This document shows positions 17,516 to 27,304 of a stretch of 64,000 nt of DNA, in pieces. The stretch is from Marinisporobacter sp. Lineage in GTDB: Bacteria; Bacillota; Clostridia; Peptostreptococcales; Thermotaleaceae. The notes beneath the pieces are model-generated. The model saw nothing but the letters and a program-made list of their open reading frames with translations, did not search any database and was not told the origin of the DNA. The DNA lies in assembly GCA_025210395.1 (NCBI GenBank), contig JAOARV010000020.1, positions 1-64,000 of the forward strand. The letters run 5' to 3'. Position numbers and translations under genes: made by a program. Position 1 is the first letter of the stretch. Each line of letters begins with the position of its first letter.

Positions 17516-18589
17516 TTACTCTGTAATGATTTTAAAGTTTTTCGGAATTAATTCTATCCAAATAACCCCTGGATTTAGGCGAATCTCTTCTCTATCTTCA
17601 TAAAAAAACTTCGTAATTCCTCTTCTGCTATTTTTCTCCCATATAATTTTTCTTATTTGTCCTTTTGTAATAAAAAAACCTTCTCCTTTACCTACTAACT
17701 TTATTTCTCTTCTTCCAGCACTATCAATCACTTTTGTTTGAGTTTTTTGAATAATAATATTTTGAGCTGTTAGATGTTTTTTAGAGCTTTCATCTAAATG
17801 AGGTTTATCGTTTATATATCTATAATAAAGTTCCTCGTCTTCATCATACTTAAAGCTTGGTTTATAATTTTTATCATATGGAATTTTGACATATTTTAAA
17901 GAATTCCCATTGATCCTTTTCTCTTGATCATTAAACTTTAATGTTTCAAATTTTACATTTTCTCTATAACCACTCCTCTTTGCAGCCTTTCTTATGGCAA
18001 CAGCACTTGTATATTCATTATGAGGTCTTTTTTTATGATTTTTTCTCCAAAAAGTATCTTTTCCTCTAGACTGAGCACTAATATCTGCCATTTTTAATTT
18101 TTTTATATCCGAAAGAGCCTGAGGACTTCCACCATCATGAATATATAATGCATCATATTCCATGGCTTTATCTAAAAAATAAGGTCTTGCACTTCTTACA
18201 GGTCCAATCAATTCTGGCTCATTGATTAAAAATATAGCCATATATCTTGTAATCCATCCTTCTGCTAAAACTTCATAAATAACTTCTGCCTGGTCTAGCC
18301 CAGCTTGAGGTCTTGCATGTTTTTGATTATCGAGCATGACAGCAAAGGGTCTTTTATGAATATTTTCTTCACTCGTATAGATTCCACTAATAGGTGATGG
18401 TACTCCTTCTTTTTTTTCTTCTTGATTCTCTTGACTATCAATGGTTTCAATATTTGTCTCTTCATCATTTACAACGATTTTTGGCTCTTGTTCCATAATA
18501 GCAGACGCTTCTTTTTTCTCTTTACAACCAGCTAAAAAAATAGCCATAAAAATTGTTAGTACTAGGATTATAGTTTTTTTATCTTTCAA
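17516..18589 (-). CDS. DUF3048 (YerB-like) lipoprotein
   Basis: A predicted lipoprotein of 357 residues. A signal peptide with lipobox FLAGC ends near residue 22. The DUF3048 core is seen in KRPFAVMLDNQKHARPQAGL, AEVIYEVLAEGWITRYMAIF and GPVRSARPYFLD. Function is unknown; Bacillus YerB is a homologue. GTG 18592 and TTG 18589 are both possible starts; the GAGGGGGA site fits TTG better. It lies between cdd and the DUF502 gene. Confidence 0.88.
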   Translation of the reverse strand: MKDKKTIILVLTIFMAIFLAGCKEKKEASAIMEQEPKIVVNDEETNIETIDSQENQEEKKEGVPSPISGIYTSEENIHKRPFAVMLDNQKHARPQAGLDQAEVIYEVLAEGWITRYMAIFLINEPELIGPVRSARPYFLDKAMEYDALYIHDGGSPQALSDIKKLKMADISAQSRGKDTFWRKNHKKRPHNEYTSAVAIRKAAKRSGYRENVKFETLKFNDQEKRINGNSLKYVKIPYDKNYKPSFKYDEDEELYYRYINDKPHLDESSKKHLTAQNIIIQKTQTKVIDSAGRREIKLVGKGEGFFITKGQIRKIIWEKNSRRGITKFFYEDREEIRLNPGVIWIELIPKNFKIITE

Positions 18590-18610
18590 CACGTCCCCCT
18601 CATCCTTTCC

Positions 18611-19216
18611 TTATTTTATTTGTTTTTCTTCTGGAAGTAAAATGCCACCCGATACAACTAATTTCAAAGCTGCTTCAACAGAAATATTAAGCGAAGTAAT
18701 TTCTTTTTCTGAAATCATAACAAACATTCCCGAAGTTGGATTAGGCGTAGTAGGGATGAAAATACTTTTCATTTTTTGCCCTGTCTTTTCTGCAATTTCT
18801 AAAGGAACATCTGCTGTAACAAACCCTATTGTAAATATTCCTTTTGATGGATACTCTACAAGGACTGTACGTTTAAAAGCATATCTTTGTTTCATAAAAA
18901 TAGTATCAATTAATTGCTTAATAGATAAATAGAAGGTATTTACCAAAGGAATTTTACTTAATGTTCTTTCTATAAACTGAATAAATTCTTTTCCTAAATA
19001 ATTTGTGGCAAAAACACCTGTTCCAAAAATAATAAACATAGTTAAAATAAACCCTATACCTATAATACGGAATCCAATAATTTTTTCTAAAGGTACTCTA
19101 AATATAGAGTCTACCATATTGAATATCCATATAATCACAGATATTGTCACAGCAATAGGAATCAATGCTAATAAACCTGTTATAAAAATCTTTCTTAACG
19201 CTTTCACAGAAAACAT
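18611..19216 (-). CDS. DUF502 family membrane protein
   Basis: A 201-residue inner-membrane protein with two N-terminal transmembrane segments (about residues 10-32 and 45-70), followed by the family motifs FIERTLSKIPLVNTFYLSIKQ, VEYPSKGIFTIGFVTAD and PTTPNPTSGMFVMI. DUF502/COG2928 proteins are widespread but of uncertain function. It follows the ankyrin gene by 23 bases and precedes the lipoprotein gene. Confidence 0.9.
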   Translation of the reverse strand: MFSVKALRKIFITGLLALIPIAVTISVIIWIFNMVDSIFRVPLEKIIGFRIIGIGFILTMFIIFGTGVFATNYLGKEFIQFIERTLSKIPLVNTFYLSIKQLIDTIFMKQRYAFKRTVLVEYPSKGIFTIGFVTADVPLEIAEKTGQKMKSIFIPTTPNPTSGMFVMISEKEITSLNISVEAALKLVVSGGILLPEEKQIK

Positions 19217-19239
19217 TTCTATATGGATTTACCTCCTTT

Positions 19240-20046
19240 TCATTTGCATTTTCCTATAAACTCCCTATATGGTTTATAATAGCTTTCATGATTGTCTTTA
19301 TAGTTTTCTTCTATCACCCTTTCAAATTTTTCTAAAGTTCCAGTAAAATAGTCTGTAATCACTAGATCTTTATCTTTAAAGTATAAAATAATCCCCATCT
19401 TAGAATCTATTTTATCAGAATATCTCACATGATCATAATTTCCTTGTTCCATTAAATATTTTACAATATCTATATGTCCAAATCCAGCACTCCATCTTAA
19501 TGCATAATCATTATCAATATATAGATCTGAACCTTCCTTTATTAAGTATTTTACAACTTCTATATGACCATTTTTAGCACTTAATCTAAAGGCAATATCT
19601 TCATTAGCATGAATATTAGCACCTGCTTTCACTAAATGTTTCACAATATCTATATGACCATTAATAGCACTCATTTTTAATGCACAATCCTTATCCGCAT
19701 GAATATTAGCACCTTTTTCTATTAAATAAACGACTATATCTTTATGCCCTCTATTGGCACTCCATCTTAATGCATAGTCATTTTCTGCATGGACATTGGC
19801 ACCTTTTTCTACTAAATATTTTACTACCTCCATATGTCCTTCACTAGCACTCCATCTTAAGGGGTAATCCTTATCTGTATGTAGATCTACCCCTTTTTCC
19901 ACTAAATATCGAACCATATCTATACACCCATGCTCAGCGCTTACTCTTAATGCATGCTCTTTATCAACATCCTCATTTTCTATTGCTTTTATTACTTCCT
20001 TCAAATGGTCTTTCTTTAAATTTTCAATTAGCTGTCTTTGTTTCAT
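19240..20046 (-). CDS. Ankyrin-repeat protein with six 30-residue repeats
   Basis: A 268-residue cytoplasmic protein. After a 27-residue helical lead it has six consecutive repeats of exactly 30 residues (about 28-207) on the pattern DxDYALRWSAxxGHxxIVKYL, then a 60-residue tail ending EFIGKCK. Ankyrin repeats mediate protein-protein contacts; the partner is unknown. The 30-residue spacing without the extra loop residues differs from the usual 33-residue repeat. ATG 20046 with AAAGGGGAGA upstream is chosen over ATG 20073. It lies within a conserved housekeeping run, 37 bases downstream of the CorC-like gene. Confidence 0.88.
   Translation of the reverse strand: MKQRQLIENLKKDHLKEVIKAIENEDVDKEHALRVSAEHGCIDMVRYLVEKGVDLHTDKDYPLRWSASEGHMEVVKYLVEKGANVHAENDYALRWSANRGHKDIVVYLIEKGANIHADKDCALKMSAINGHIDIVKHLVKAGANIHANEDIAFRLSAKNGHIEVVKYLIKEGSDLYIDNDYALRWSAGFGHIDIVKYLMEQGNYDHVRYSDKIDSKMGIILYFKDKDLVITDYFTGTLEKFERVIEENYKDNHESYYKPYREFIGKCK
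19426..19965 (-). repeat. Six tandem 90-bp ankyrin-coding units
   Basis: The six repeats of the ankyrin gene are each 90 bp with no insertions. Several share long DNA identities (for example GCACTCCATCTTAATGCATA occurs in more than one unit on the plus strand), pointing to expansion by duplication. Confidence 0.8.
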
Positions 20047-20083
20047 TTTTGTCTCCCCTTTTTTTGATAGCATCTTTTATGAT

Positions 20084-21337
20084 TCATTTTTTGATTTCTA
20101 ACTGTTTAATTCTTCTATTTTGTACATTTAAAACCTTAATTTTTATATCTCCTAATTCGATCTCATCTCCCTTAACTGGGACTCTTCCTAATAAATTAAA
20201 TACAAACCCTCCTATTGATTCGTATTCCGCCTCTGGAAGATTTACTGCTAATATTTCATTGATTTGTTCAATAGATACCTTAGCATTTACAATTAATGAA
20301 TTTTCTCCTAAGTGTTCTATAAATTCTATTTCATCATCGTATTCATCTAATATATCTCCTACAATTTCTTCTAATATATCTTCTATGGTAACAAGTCCTA
20401 AAGTTCCTCCATATTCATCTAATATAATGGCAATATGCACCTTTTCCTTTTGCATTTCCTTCAATAAATCACTAACCTTTTTACTTTCAGGCACATAATA
20501 GGCTCCTCTTATTAATTTAAAAATATCAAAGTCCTCTGGTTTCTTTTTTGAGTATATTAATAAATCCTTTGCATATAAGATCCCCACCACATTATCTATA
20601 GTATCCTTTATAACAGGAATTCTAGAATAGCCATATTTCATTACTACACTCAAAGTCTCTTCGAAAGTAGCTTCTTCTTCAAGATAAATCATATCAATTC
20701 TTGGAACCATTACTTCTGTTACTTCAAGATCTCCTATTTCAAAAATACTGTTAATCATTTCCCTCTCATCGCTTTCGATAATCCCTGCTTCTTCTCCCAC
20801 ATCTACTAACGTTTTTATTTCTTCTTCTGAAACTAATGCTTTTGTTGTTTTGATATCTCCACCAAATAATCTAATAATAAAATTTGTAATAGTTGTTAAA
20901 ATTTTTAGAATAGGATAAAAAACAACAGACAATATTTCTAATGGCTTTCCTAACTTCATAGCCACTTTTTCAGGATAATGAGAAGAATAGGTCTTAGGAG
21001 TTATTTCCCCAAAAATTAATATTAATATGGTCATTACCATAGTAGTGAAGACGGTTGCATTTTTCCCTGAAATCAATTTAAATGTTAGTTCTGTAGCAAT
21101 GGCCGTAGCAGCAATATTGACAATATTGTTCCCTATTAATATAGTCGCTAATATTTTAGGTGTCTTGTGCATTAATCGCTCTAAAACTTCTGCATCTTTT
21201 TTCCCTTTATTTTGAAGTTGTTTTATTTTAATAATATTCATTGAAGTCAAGGCTGTTTCAGCACTTGAAAACAATCCTGATAAAAAGAGTAGTAAAATAA
21301 GTATAATCAGCTTGATCCCTTCATTATACGTAAACAA
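20084..21337 (-). CDS. CNNM/CorC-type hemolysin-like transporter
   Basis: A 417-residue membrane protein with DUF21 (CNNM) transmembrane domain (about 1-190; GLFSSAETALTSMN, GEITPKTY), two CBS domains (about 210-330; VTEVMVPRIDMIYLE, RIPVIKDTIDNVVGILYAKD) and a C-terminal CorC_HlyC domain (ESIGGFVFNLLGRVPVKGD). Family members are linked to magnesium or cobalt efflux; 'hemolysin' is a historical name. The longest frame starts at a TTG inside the GGAGG site, so I choose TTG 21337, 7 bases beyond it. Confidence 0.92.
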   Translation of the reverse strand: MFTYNEGIKLIILILLLFLSGLFSSAETALTSMNIIKIKQLQNKGKKDAEVLERLMHKTPKILATILIGNNIVNIAATAIATELTFKLISGKNATVFTTMVMTILILIFGEITPKTYSSHYPEKVAMKLGKPLEILSVVFYPILKILTTITNFIIRLFGGDIKTTKALVSEEEIKTLVDVGEEAGIIESDEREMINSIFEIGDLEVTEVMVPRIDMIYLEEEATFEETLSVVMKYGYSRIPVIKDTIDNVVGILYAKDLLIYSKKKPEDFDIFKLIRGAYYVPESKKVSDLLKEMQKEKVHIAIILDEYGGTLGLVTIEDILEEIVGDILDEYDDEIEFIEHLGENSLIVNAKVSIEQINEILAVNLPEAEYESIGGFVFNLLGRVPVKGDEIELGDIKIKVLNVQNRRIKQLEIKK

Positions 21338-21389
21338 AACAATTCCTCCCAATACGGTCTATAAAAGGGAAGTATTCATCTACTCCCCC

Positions 21390-22088
21390 CTAATAAATTA
21401 TTTGAAAAATAAATACAGTAATAAATATGCCCAAAATTGCCCCTACTATAACCTGAAAAATATCATGAATCCCTGCTTCGATTCTACTTTGAGCAACTAA
21501 AATAGTTAAAAAGAAGCATAGAGAAATGATTAATGTGTTTTCAGATATAAAAGCAATAGATGTAAGTGCAGAAAAGGCCAAAGCCGTATGACCACTAGGC
21601 ATCCCTCCTCTTAAAGGAGTTCCTTTTCCCACATATGCTTTTATACTAATCACAACCAAACTTACAATCACAAGACTACTAAATGTGATATGAATAGGTA
21701 TCTTTCTCACTTTATGAATAACCAACTCTGTAACTCTATTAAATTTATCAAAAAATATAATATAAGCAACGACTATACTATTTAATGCTGCTATAAACAC
21801 TGCCCCAGCTGCCACGTTTTTTGCAATTTTTGCTAATTCATGATACTCCTTTGTAATCAAATCTATTGTTGCTTCAATAGAAGTATTAATCATTTCTGCC
21901 ACAATGACTAATGATATAGTAAAAAACAAAACAAGCATTTCAAGCTTAGATAAATCAAAAAACAAACTTGAAAACAGTACCATTACAGCCATAGTAAAAT
22001 GTATTCTCATATTTCTCTGGGTCTTAAGGGTATAAATAATCCCATCAATAGCATAATTAAAACTATCTATTAATTTTCTTACTTGCAT
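21390..22088 (-). CDS. dgkA: Diacylglycerol/undecaprenol kinase fused to PAP2 phosphatase
   Basis: A 232-residue two-domain membrane protein. Residues 1-115 form a DgkA-like lipid kinase with the signature VAEMINTSIEATIDL. Residues 130-232 form a PAP2 phosphatase domain with GGMPSGHTALAFS and SRIEAGIHDIFQV. The pair would phosphorylate and dephosphorylate undecaprenol or diacylglycerol lipids. The fusion recurs in clostridia. It lies between ybeY and the CorC-like gene, 12 bases after the ybeY stop. Confidence 0.9.
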   Translation of the reverse strand: MQVRKLIDSFNYAIDGIIYTLKTQRNMRIHFTMAVMVLFSSLFFDLSKLEMLVLFFTISLVIVAEMINTSIEATIDLITKEYHELAKIAKNVAAGAVFIAALNSIVVAYIIFFDKFNRVTELVIHKVRKIPIHITFSSLVIVSLVVISIKAYVGKGTPLRGGMPSGHTALAFSALTSIAFISENTLIISLCFFLTILVAQSRIEAGIHDIFQVIVGAILGIFITVFIFQIIY

Positions 22089-22100
22089 AAAATACCTCTC

Positions 22101-22556
22101 TTATTTTCTTAGTATACCCATTTCTTCTAATACCTCTTCCTCTTTTTTTCTCATGATCTTTCTATTTTCTTCTGTATCATGATCATAGCCAAAAAGATGA
22201 AACATACTATGAACAGTTAAAAACAACACTTCTCTCTCAAAGGAGTGCTCATATTCACAAGCTTGCTCTTTTGCTTTTTCTAAAGAGATGACAATATCTC
22301 CTATACACGTAGGTTCATTGATTTCTTTAATATTTTCATATTGTGGAAAGGATAAAACATCTGTTGGTCTATCTACACCTCTAAAATCCCTGTTTAATAT
22401 GTGAATTTCTCCATTATCTACAAAAGATATACTCACCTCTACATCCTTACTTACTTCTTCTTTTTCTAAACATAAATTAACAGATTTTCGTATTAATTTC
22501 TCAATTTTTTCATCAAATTCTACTCTTTTTTGTCTATTATCAATCATTATTTCCAT
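22101..22556 (-). CDS. ybeY: rRNA maturation endoribonuclease YbeY
   Basis: Metal-dependent RNase for 16S rRNA 3' maturation and ribosome quality control. The zinc motif HSMFHLFGYDH is visible near residue 115, and RPTDVLSFPQ near 64. Length 151 is typical. The ATG abuts the pgpH stop (TAA-ATG), so translation is coupled. Confidence 0.96.
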   Translation of the reverse strand: MEIMIDNRQKRVEFDEKIEKLIRKSVNLCLEKEEVSKDVEVSISFVDNGEIHILNRDFRGVDRPTDVLSFPQYENIKEINEPTCIGDIVISLEKAKEQACEYEHSFEREVLFLTVHSMFHLFGYDHDTEENRKIMRKKEEEVLEEMGILRK

Positions 22557-24653
22557 TTATTCTTCCACCTCAACCTTTTTTGTATTAATTTCTGGGTATT
22601 CTATACGTTCATGGAAAATTCCCATTAAAACAGTTTGGAAAGACGTTTTAATTTTCTCTAAATCTCTTAAAGTAATATCACATTCATCTAACTGACCATC
22701 ACTAAGCTTGTCCCCTACAATCTTATCAATTAAGTTTTTGATCTTTTCACTATTAGGCTCTGGCATACTTCTTACGGCTGCTTCTACAGAATCAGCAAGC
22801 ATGACAATGGCCGCTTCTTTAGATTGGGGCCTTCTTCCTTTATAGCGATAATCTTCTTCCTTTATTTCTTCAACACTATCTTCATTCATAGCTTTATGAT
22901 AAAAATATTTCACCAATGTATTGCCATGATGCTGTTCAATAACATTGATAATTTCTTGAGGTAATTTATACTGTTTTCCTATCTCTTTTCCATCTTTCAC
23001 ATGACTTGTTATAATCATAGCACTTACACTAGCAATAAGCTTGTCATGAGGATTATCACTTGTTAATTGATTTTCTTTAAATAAATAAGGTCTTTTCAAT
23101 TTTCCAATATCATGATAATACGCACTCACTCTCGCTAAAAGTCCATTGGCGCCTATTGCATCTGCCGCTGGTTCACTTAGATTTCCAACAATGATAGAGT
23201 GATGATAAGTCCCTGGAGCTTCAACTAATAATTTTTTAAGGACTGGCTGATTTGGATTAGAAAATTCTAAGAGTCTTAAGGGTGTCAAGATTTGAAAAGC
23301 AGACTCCCATAATGGTAATGATCCTATGGTCAAAATAGCACAAAATACTCCATTTAATATACCATAAAAAGCATCTGCCACGATTTTTGATAATTCATAA
23401 TGATTCGTCAGCCCCAATCCAACAATAACCATCATATTGCTAAAGCTTACAATTAATCCAGATAAAAATATATTTGATCTTTGATGGGTATACGTAACAC
23501 TACACGCCCCAATGGTTCCTCCTAAAAGAGCCACAATGAAAAAGCCAATATTATTTCCACTACTGAGGGTAAGAAGGACTGTCATGATTAAGTTAACTGC
23601 AATAGCTAATCTTGTATCAAGCAAAATTCCTACAAGCATTGCAGCTCCCGCTACAGGTGCAATATAAGGAGAAATTACATAAGTTGTTTTAGACACTAAA
23701 TACACAGATACAAATATAATCAATATTAGATAAAGCTTTGATACAGATGTAATAAGATTTTTATGATAGACATACATATAAGCAACAAGTAATCCTTGTC
23801 CTATCAAGACTAAAATAGCAACACCAAAGTGCAAAGAAAAATCCTTCTTTCCTTGTTGCTTTGTCATTCCTGCATCTTTTAAAAGCTGAAACTGATCCTT
23901 TGTAATGATTTCTCCTTCACTAACAATAATACTTCCCTTTTTAAGGATCACCTTTTCAACACTATTTTTTGCCTCTTCTCTCTTTTGCTGTGTCCTTTCA
24001 ACATCTAAGAATCTATTAGCTTGAATAGATGTATTTACAATTTTATTACCTAGTAATCGTATCTCCTTTGAAAAATCCTTAAGCCCTTTAAAATAATTGG
24101 TAATCTCTTCTTTTTCATTTTCAAGATCTTCTTTTTTAATCCCTGTAGACATAAACCTTGTAATAATTTCATACACATAGCTTTCAATACCTTTAATTTG
24201 TTTCTCAGGAGCTAGAAGAACTAATGTAAGTTCTTCATCACTTAAGCTGATATCATTTTTTTCCTTTAATGACGCTAATTTTTCTTCATTTGTACGGTCT
24301 TCATTTTGTCGAACTTCATAAGCATTCGTAAAAAATTTTTCGATTTTTTTATTGATATCAATCTGTATCATTGGATCCACTTTTTCTCGTGGTTCAACAG
24401 CTCCTATGGCCTTTTCAATCAATCTATTGGTTTCAATTTGATTTTCAATATCTCTAGGAGCCCTTAGATCTATAGGAGCCGTTTGTCCTATCTGAAGTTC
24501 ATATTTTTGAGGCATAAGGCTAGTGATCATACTAAAAAAGATAAAAATGAAAAATACAACTCCTACAACAATTTTATTTACAGTTTTCTTTTTGAAAAAT
24601 TTAAAAAAAGTACTCTCTTTTATTTTATTCATGACATACTTAAAAAGGGTCAT
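22557..24653 (-). CDS. pgpH: 7TM-HD cyclic-di-AMP phosphodiesterase PgpH
   Basis: Hydrolyses the second messenger c-di-AMP in characterised homologues. The 698-residue protein has an N-terminal transmembrane helix (about 27-48), an extracellular 7TM-HDED domain (to about 270), seven transmembrane helices (about 275-465) and a cytoplasmic HD domain with EAPGTYHHSIIVGNLSE, YYHDIGK and VIEQHHGNTLVKYFY. It lies between phoH and ybeY, as in Bacillus yqfF. AGGAGGAAA precedes ATG. Confidence 0.94.
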   Translation of the reverse strand: MTLFKYVMNKIKESTFFKFFKKKTVNKIVVGVVFFIFIFFSMITSLMPQKYELQIGQTAPIDLRAPRDIENQIETNRLIEKAIGAVEPREKVDPMIQIDINKKIEKFFTNAYEVRQNEDRTNEEKLASLKEKNDISLSDEELTLVLLAPEKQIKGIESYVYEIITRFMSTGIKKEDLENEKEEITNYFKGLKDFSKEIRLLGNKIVNTSIQANRFLDVERTQQKREEAKNSVEKVILKKGSIIVSEGEIITKDQFQLLKDAGMTKQQGKKDFSLHFGVAILVLIGQGLLVAYMYVYHKNLITSVSKLYLILIIFVSVYLVSKTTYVISPYIAPVAGAAMLVGILLDTRLAIAVNLIMTVLLTLSSGNNIGFFIVALLGGTIGACSVTYTHQRSNIFLSGLIVSFSNMMVIVGLGLTNHYELSKIVADAFYGILNGVFCAILTIGSLPLWESAFQILTPLRLLEFSNPNQPVLKKLLVEAPGTYHHSIIVGNLSEPAADAIGANGLLARVSAYYHDIGKLKRPYLFKENQLTSDNPHDKLIASVSAMIITSHVKDGKEIGKQYKLPQEIINVIEQHHGNTLVKYFYHKAMNEDSVEEIKEEDYRYKGRRPQSKEAAIVMLADSVEAAVRSMPEPNSEKIKNLIDKIVGDKLSDGQLDECDITLRDLEKIKTSFQTVLMGIFHERIEYPEINTKKVEVEE

Positions 24654-24694
24654 TCATATTTCCTCCTAGTTTATCCACTGAGAATAAAGTTTAT

Positions 24695-25693
24695 CTATCG
24701 TTTTTTCTTATTCTTATTATCTATTTCCTTTTTCTTATCATACTGATCATAGGCTTTAATAATTCTTTGTACTAATGCATGTCTTACTACATCATTTTCA
24801 TTTAAAAATATAAAGCCTATTCCATCTACATCAGATAATATATCTACTGCCTGCTTAAGTCCTGATGCTTTTCCTTTTGGTAAATCTATTTGTGTAATAT
24901 CTCCTGTTATAACAGCCTTTGATCCTACTCCCATTCTTGTCAAAAACATTTTCATTTGCTCTTTAGTAGTATTTTGTGCTTCATCTAAAATAATAAAAGC
25001 ATCATTTAATGTTCTTCCCCTCATGTATGCAAGGGGTGCTACTTCTATCATTCCTCTTTCTTTATACTTTAAGAAGATTTCTCCACCCAGTATATCATAC
25101 AAAGCATCATAAAGGGGTCTTAAATAAGGATCTACTTTTTCTTGTAAATCTCCAGGTAAAAAGCCTAAGCTTTCACCAGCTTCCACGGCTGGTCTTGTAA
25201 GGATAATTTTACTTACTTCTTTATTTTTAAATGCTTTTACAGCCATAGCCATTGCTAAATAAGTTTTTCCCGTACCCGCAGGTCCTATACCAAAAACTAC
25301 ATCGTTCTTTTTTATACTCTGAGCATATTTTTTTTGCCCTAATGTCTTAGGTTTTATTTGCTTGCCCTTAGCGCTAATACAAATAACGTCTTCTAATAAG
25401 CTCTCAATTTCATTTTCTTGCCCTTCTTTGATAAGTTTTATAGAATAATTAATTTTTTGACTGTCTAATGTTTCTCCTGATTGAAGTACACGAATAAGCC
25501 TATTTATCAATTTTTCTGTCATTTCAGCTTCTTTAGGCTTTCCCATAATAACAATTTCACCTTTTCTAGATACAATATCTACATGAAATATATTTTCAAT
25601 AATTTTGACATTACTATCAAAATCACCAAATAACTCTTTTGTATAATCCATCTCATTCATGCTAATTCTTTTTTCTATTAATTTTTGTTCCAA
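24695..25693 (-). CDS. phoH: PhoH-family ATPase
   Basis: A 332-residue predicted ATPase, possibly linked to RNA metabolism because it is habitually encoded beside ybeY. Walker A is GIGPAGTGKTYLAMA near residue 138; Walker B is FIILDEAQN near 237. An N-terminal KH-like region (about 20-85) precedes the ATPase. The start is TTG 25693 with AAGGAGG upstream. It follows yqfD by 13 bases. Confidence 0.94.
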   Translation of the reverse strand: MEQKLIEKRISMNEMDYTKELFGDFDSNVKIIENIFHVDIVSRKGEIVIMGKPKEAEMTEKLINRLIRVLQSGETLDSQKINYSIKLIKEGQENEIESLLEDVICISAKGKQIKPKTLGQKKYAQSIKKNDVVFGIGPAGTGKTYLAMAMAVKAFKNKEVSKIILTRPAVEAGESLGFLPGDLQEKVDPYLRPLYDALYDILGGEIFLKYKERGMIEVAPLAYMRGRTLNDAFIILDEAQNTTKEQMKMFLTRMGVGSKAVITGDITQIDLPKGKASGLKQAVDILSDVDGIGFIFLNENDVVRHALVQRIIKAYDQYDKKKEIDNKNKKKR

Positions 25694-25706
25694 TCAATGA
25701 TCCTCC

Positions 25707-26900
25707 TTATTTAATAATGGTTTGAATTTTTTGCTCTATTCCAATTTGCTCTAATGCTTCAATAGTAAGTTTTGCCTTAATATTATCCTTTTCTTCAATA
25801 AATTTTATATCTTGGTTTAAAATTTTTATATTTTCAGGCATCTTTTTCACAAGATTTACCGTCATTTTTTCCCTTAATGCTTTTTTTGCAGTATTTTTAT
25901 CTAGTGTTTCCTTTTGATCAATAGCTTCATAATATTCTTCTATAATCATTTCGACAGGGATCTTAATTTTCCTCCAATTGGAAAGACTTTTATTCTTTTT
26001 CTCAATTATAACATTATTATAAGGTATTTCACCCAAACTCAATATAATTTGATTATTGCCAATTTTTATGATTCTTCTCACGAATTTATTTCCTGTTTTA
26101 ATTTTTCTGATTTTCTTCAGAGAAATGCCATCATTTTCTTCGTAATAGGTTCTTGCAAAAACTTCTCCAAACGCATGTACATACCTACTATCTAGCCCTT
26201 CCCTTGTAAGAGCTCCCGTTATAAGGGTTTCTCCTTTTTCTACAATATCCCCCTTCATAACTATTGCATCACCATTTTTTGCAATTAATTTTTCAACAAC
26301 ACCTTTTTTCTTAGCTACAATATCACAAGGCATATTTTTAGGTATTTTTTGTGGAAGATCTACATTTTCTACAATTTCTACAATTGCTTTTGTTCCTTGG
26401 ATTTGTATTCCTACCCATGCTAAGTTTTTCATTTGAATCATCATATTATTTTCAATATCATCTATATCTAATTTGTATTTAAACACCCCTTCATATAGAC
26501 CTACATTGGTTAAATATTTTTCAATGTCTTCTTTTAATATCTTGTCATTTCCTGTAATTTCAATATTCCATACAAACGATGTAGTACATAAAATAATGCA
26601 TATAGAAGCAACAAATCCAATGGTAAACATTTTTCTTGCACGAATTTTGTGCATAAAAAAAGGATATCCTATTTTTTCTCTGATTCTTACTTTACATCCT
26701 GCTCTTTTTACAATATGTCTTAACTCCTTATATCCTTTAAGACCAACCTTCGCTTCAAGTGTTGTATAATCTATTCGAACAATATCCCAAAGATATATTC
26801 CTCTTGAAATAGCATAGTTTATAAACTTTTCCAAGCTAAGACCTTCTATTTTTATGACAACATATCCTCTGAAAAAATTCCATAGCTTTACAACCAGCAA
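25707..26900 (-). CDS. yqfD: Sporulation protein YqfD
   Basis: A 397-residue membrane protein of the YqfD/SpoIV family, mother-cell expressed and needed for efficient sporulation in Bacillus. An N-terminal cytoplasmic part (NFFRGYVVIKIEGLSLEKF, RAGCKVRIREKIGYPF) precedes one transmembrane segment (about 92-113) and a large external domain with VGVQI-like segments, CDIVAKKKGVVEKLIAKNGD and GDIVEKGETLITGAL. The start is TTG 26900, preceded by GGGGGAGAGG. It forms a pair with yqfC. Confidence 0.92.
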   Translation of the reverse strand: MLVVKLWNFFRGYVVIKIEGLSLEKFINYAISRGIYLWDIVRIDYTTLEAKVGLKGYKELRHIVKRAGCKVRIREKIGYPFFMHKIRARKMFTIGFVASICIILCTTSFVWNIEITGNDKILKEDIEKYLTNVGLYEGVFKYKLDIDDIENNMMIQMKNLAWVGIQIQGTKAIVEIVENVDLPQKIPKNMPCDIVAKKKGVVEKLIAKNGDAIVMKGDIVEKGETLITGALTREGLDSRYVHAFGEVFARTYYEENDGISLKKIRKIKTGNKFVRRIIKIGNNQIILSLGEIPYNNVIIEKKNKSLSNWRKIKIPVEMIIEEYYEAIDQKETLDKNTAKKALREKMTVNLVKKMPENIKILNQDIKFIEEKDNIKAKLTIEALEQIGIEQKIQTIIK

Positions 26901-26913
26901 AACCTCTCCCCCC

Positions 26914-27192
26914 TTATTCTATAAACTCAATATTTTTAACTTGACCTACTACAATAATCTCTTCTGTAACAATAGTCTTTATTGAAAGATCTTTCCCTGT
27001 TATTCTAATGACACCGCTCTTAGTATTTACTCTTATTCTCGTCTCAGAATATTCAATAATCCCTTTATGATTTTCTATATATAGTTGTAAATCTCCAAGT
27101 AAAGTAATTCTAGGAAGATCTAGCATAATATCCTTAGGAAGTTCTAACAATTCTGATACACTCTCTCTTATTTCTTTTGTTTTGCTTTTCAT
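26914..27192 (-). CDS. yqfC: Sporulation protein YqfC
   Basis: A 92-residue protein of the YqfC/YabP-like family, whose members work in the mother cell during sporulation. Recognisable features are LPKDIMLDLPRITLLGDLQL and IENHKGIIEYSETRIRV. It lies 13 bases upstream of yqfD, its usual partner. AAGGGGGGAG precedes ATG. Confidence 0.92.
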   Translation of the reverse strand: MKSKTKEIRESVSELLELPKDIMLDLPRITLLGDLQLYIENHKGIIEYSETRIRVNTKSGVIRITGKDLSIKTIVTEEIIVVGQVKNIEFIE

Positions 27193-27267
27193 AAGAGACT
27201 CCCCCCTTTATAATTAATTTTATGCACTCAAATCATACTGTATTACTTTATTTTCAAGCTCTTATCA

Positions 27268-27304
27268 AAAAGAAAAAAGCTACGAAATTTATTTTCATAG
27301 CTCT
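27268..27304 (-). terminator. Terminator downstream of the 163-residue gene
   Basis: Minus strand AGCTATGAAAAT and ATTTCGTAGCT pair and are followed by TTTTTTC. The stem overlaps the stop of the gene at 27295. Confidence 0.8.
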
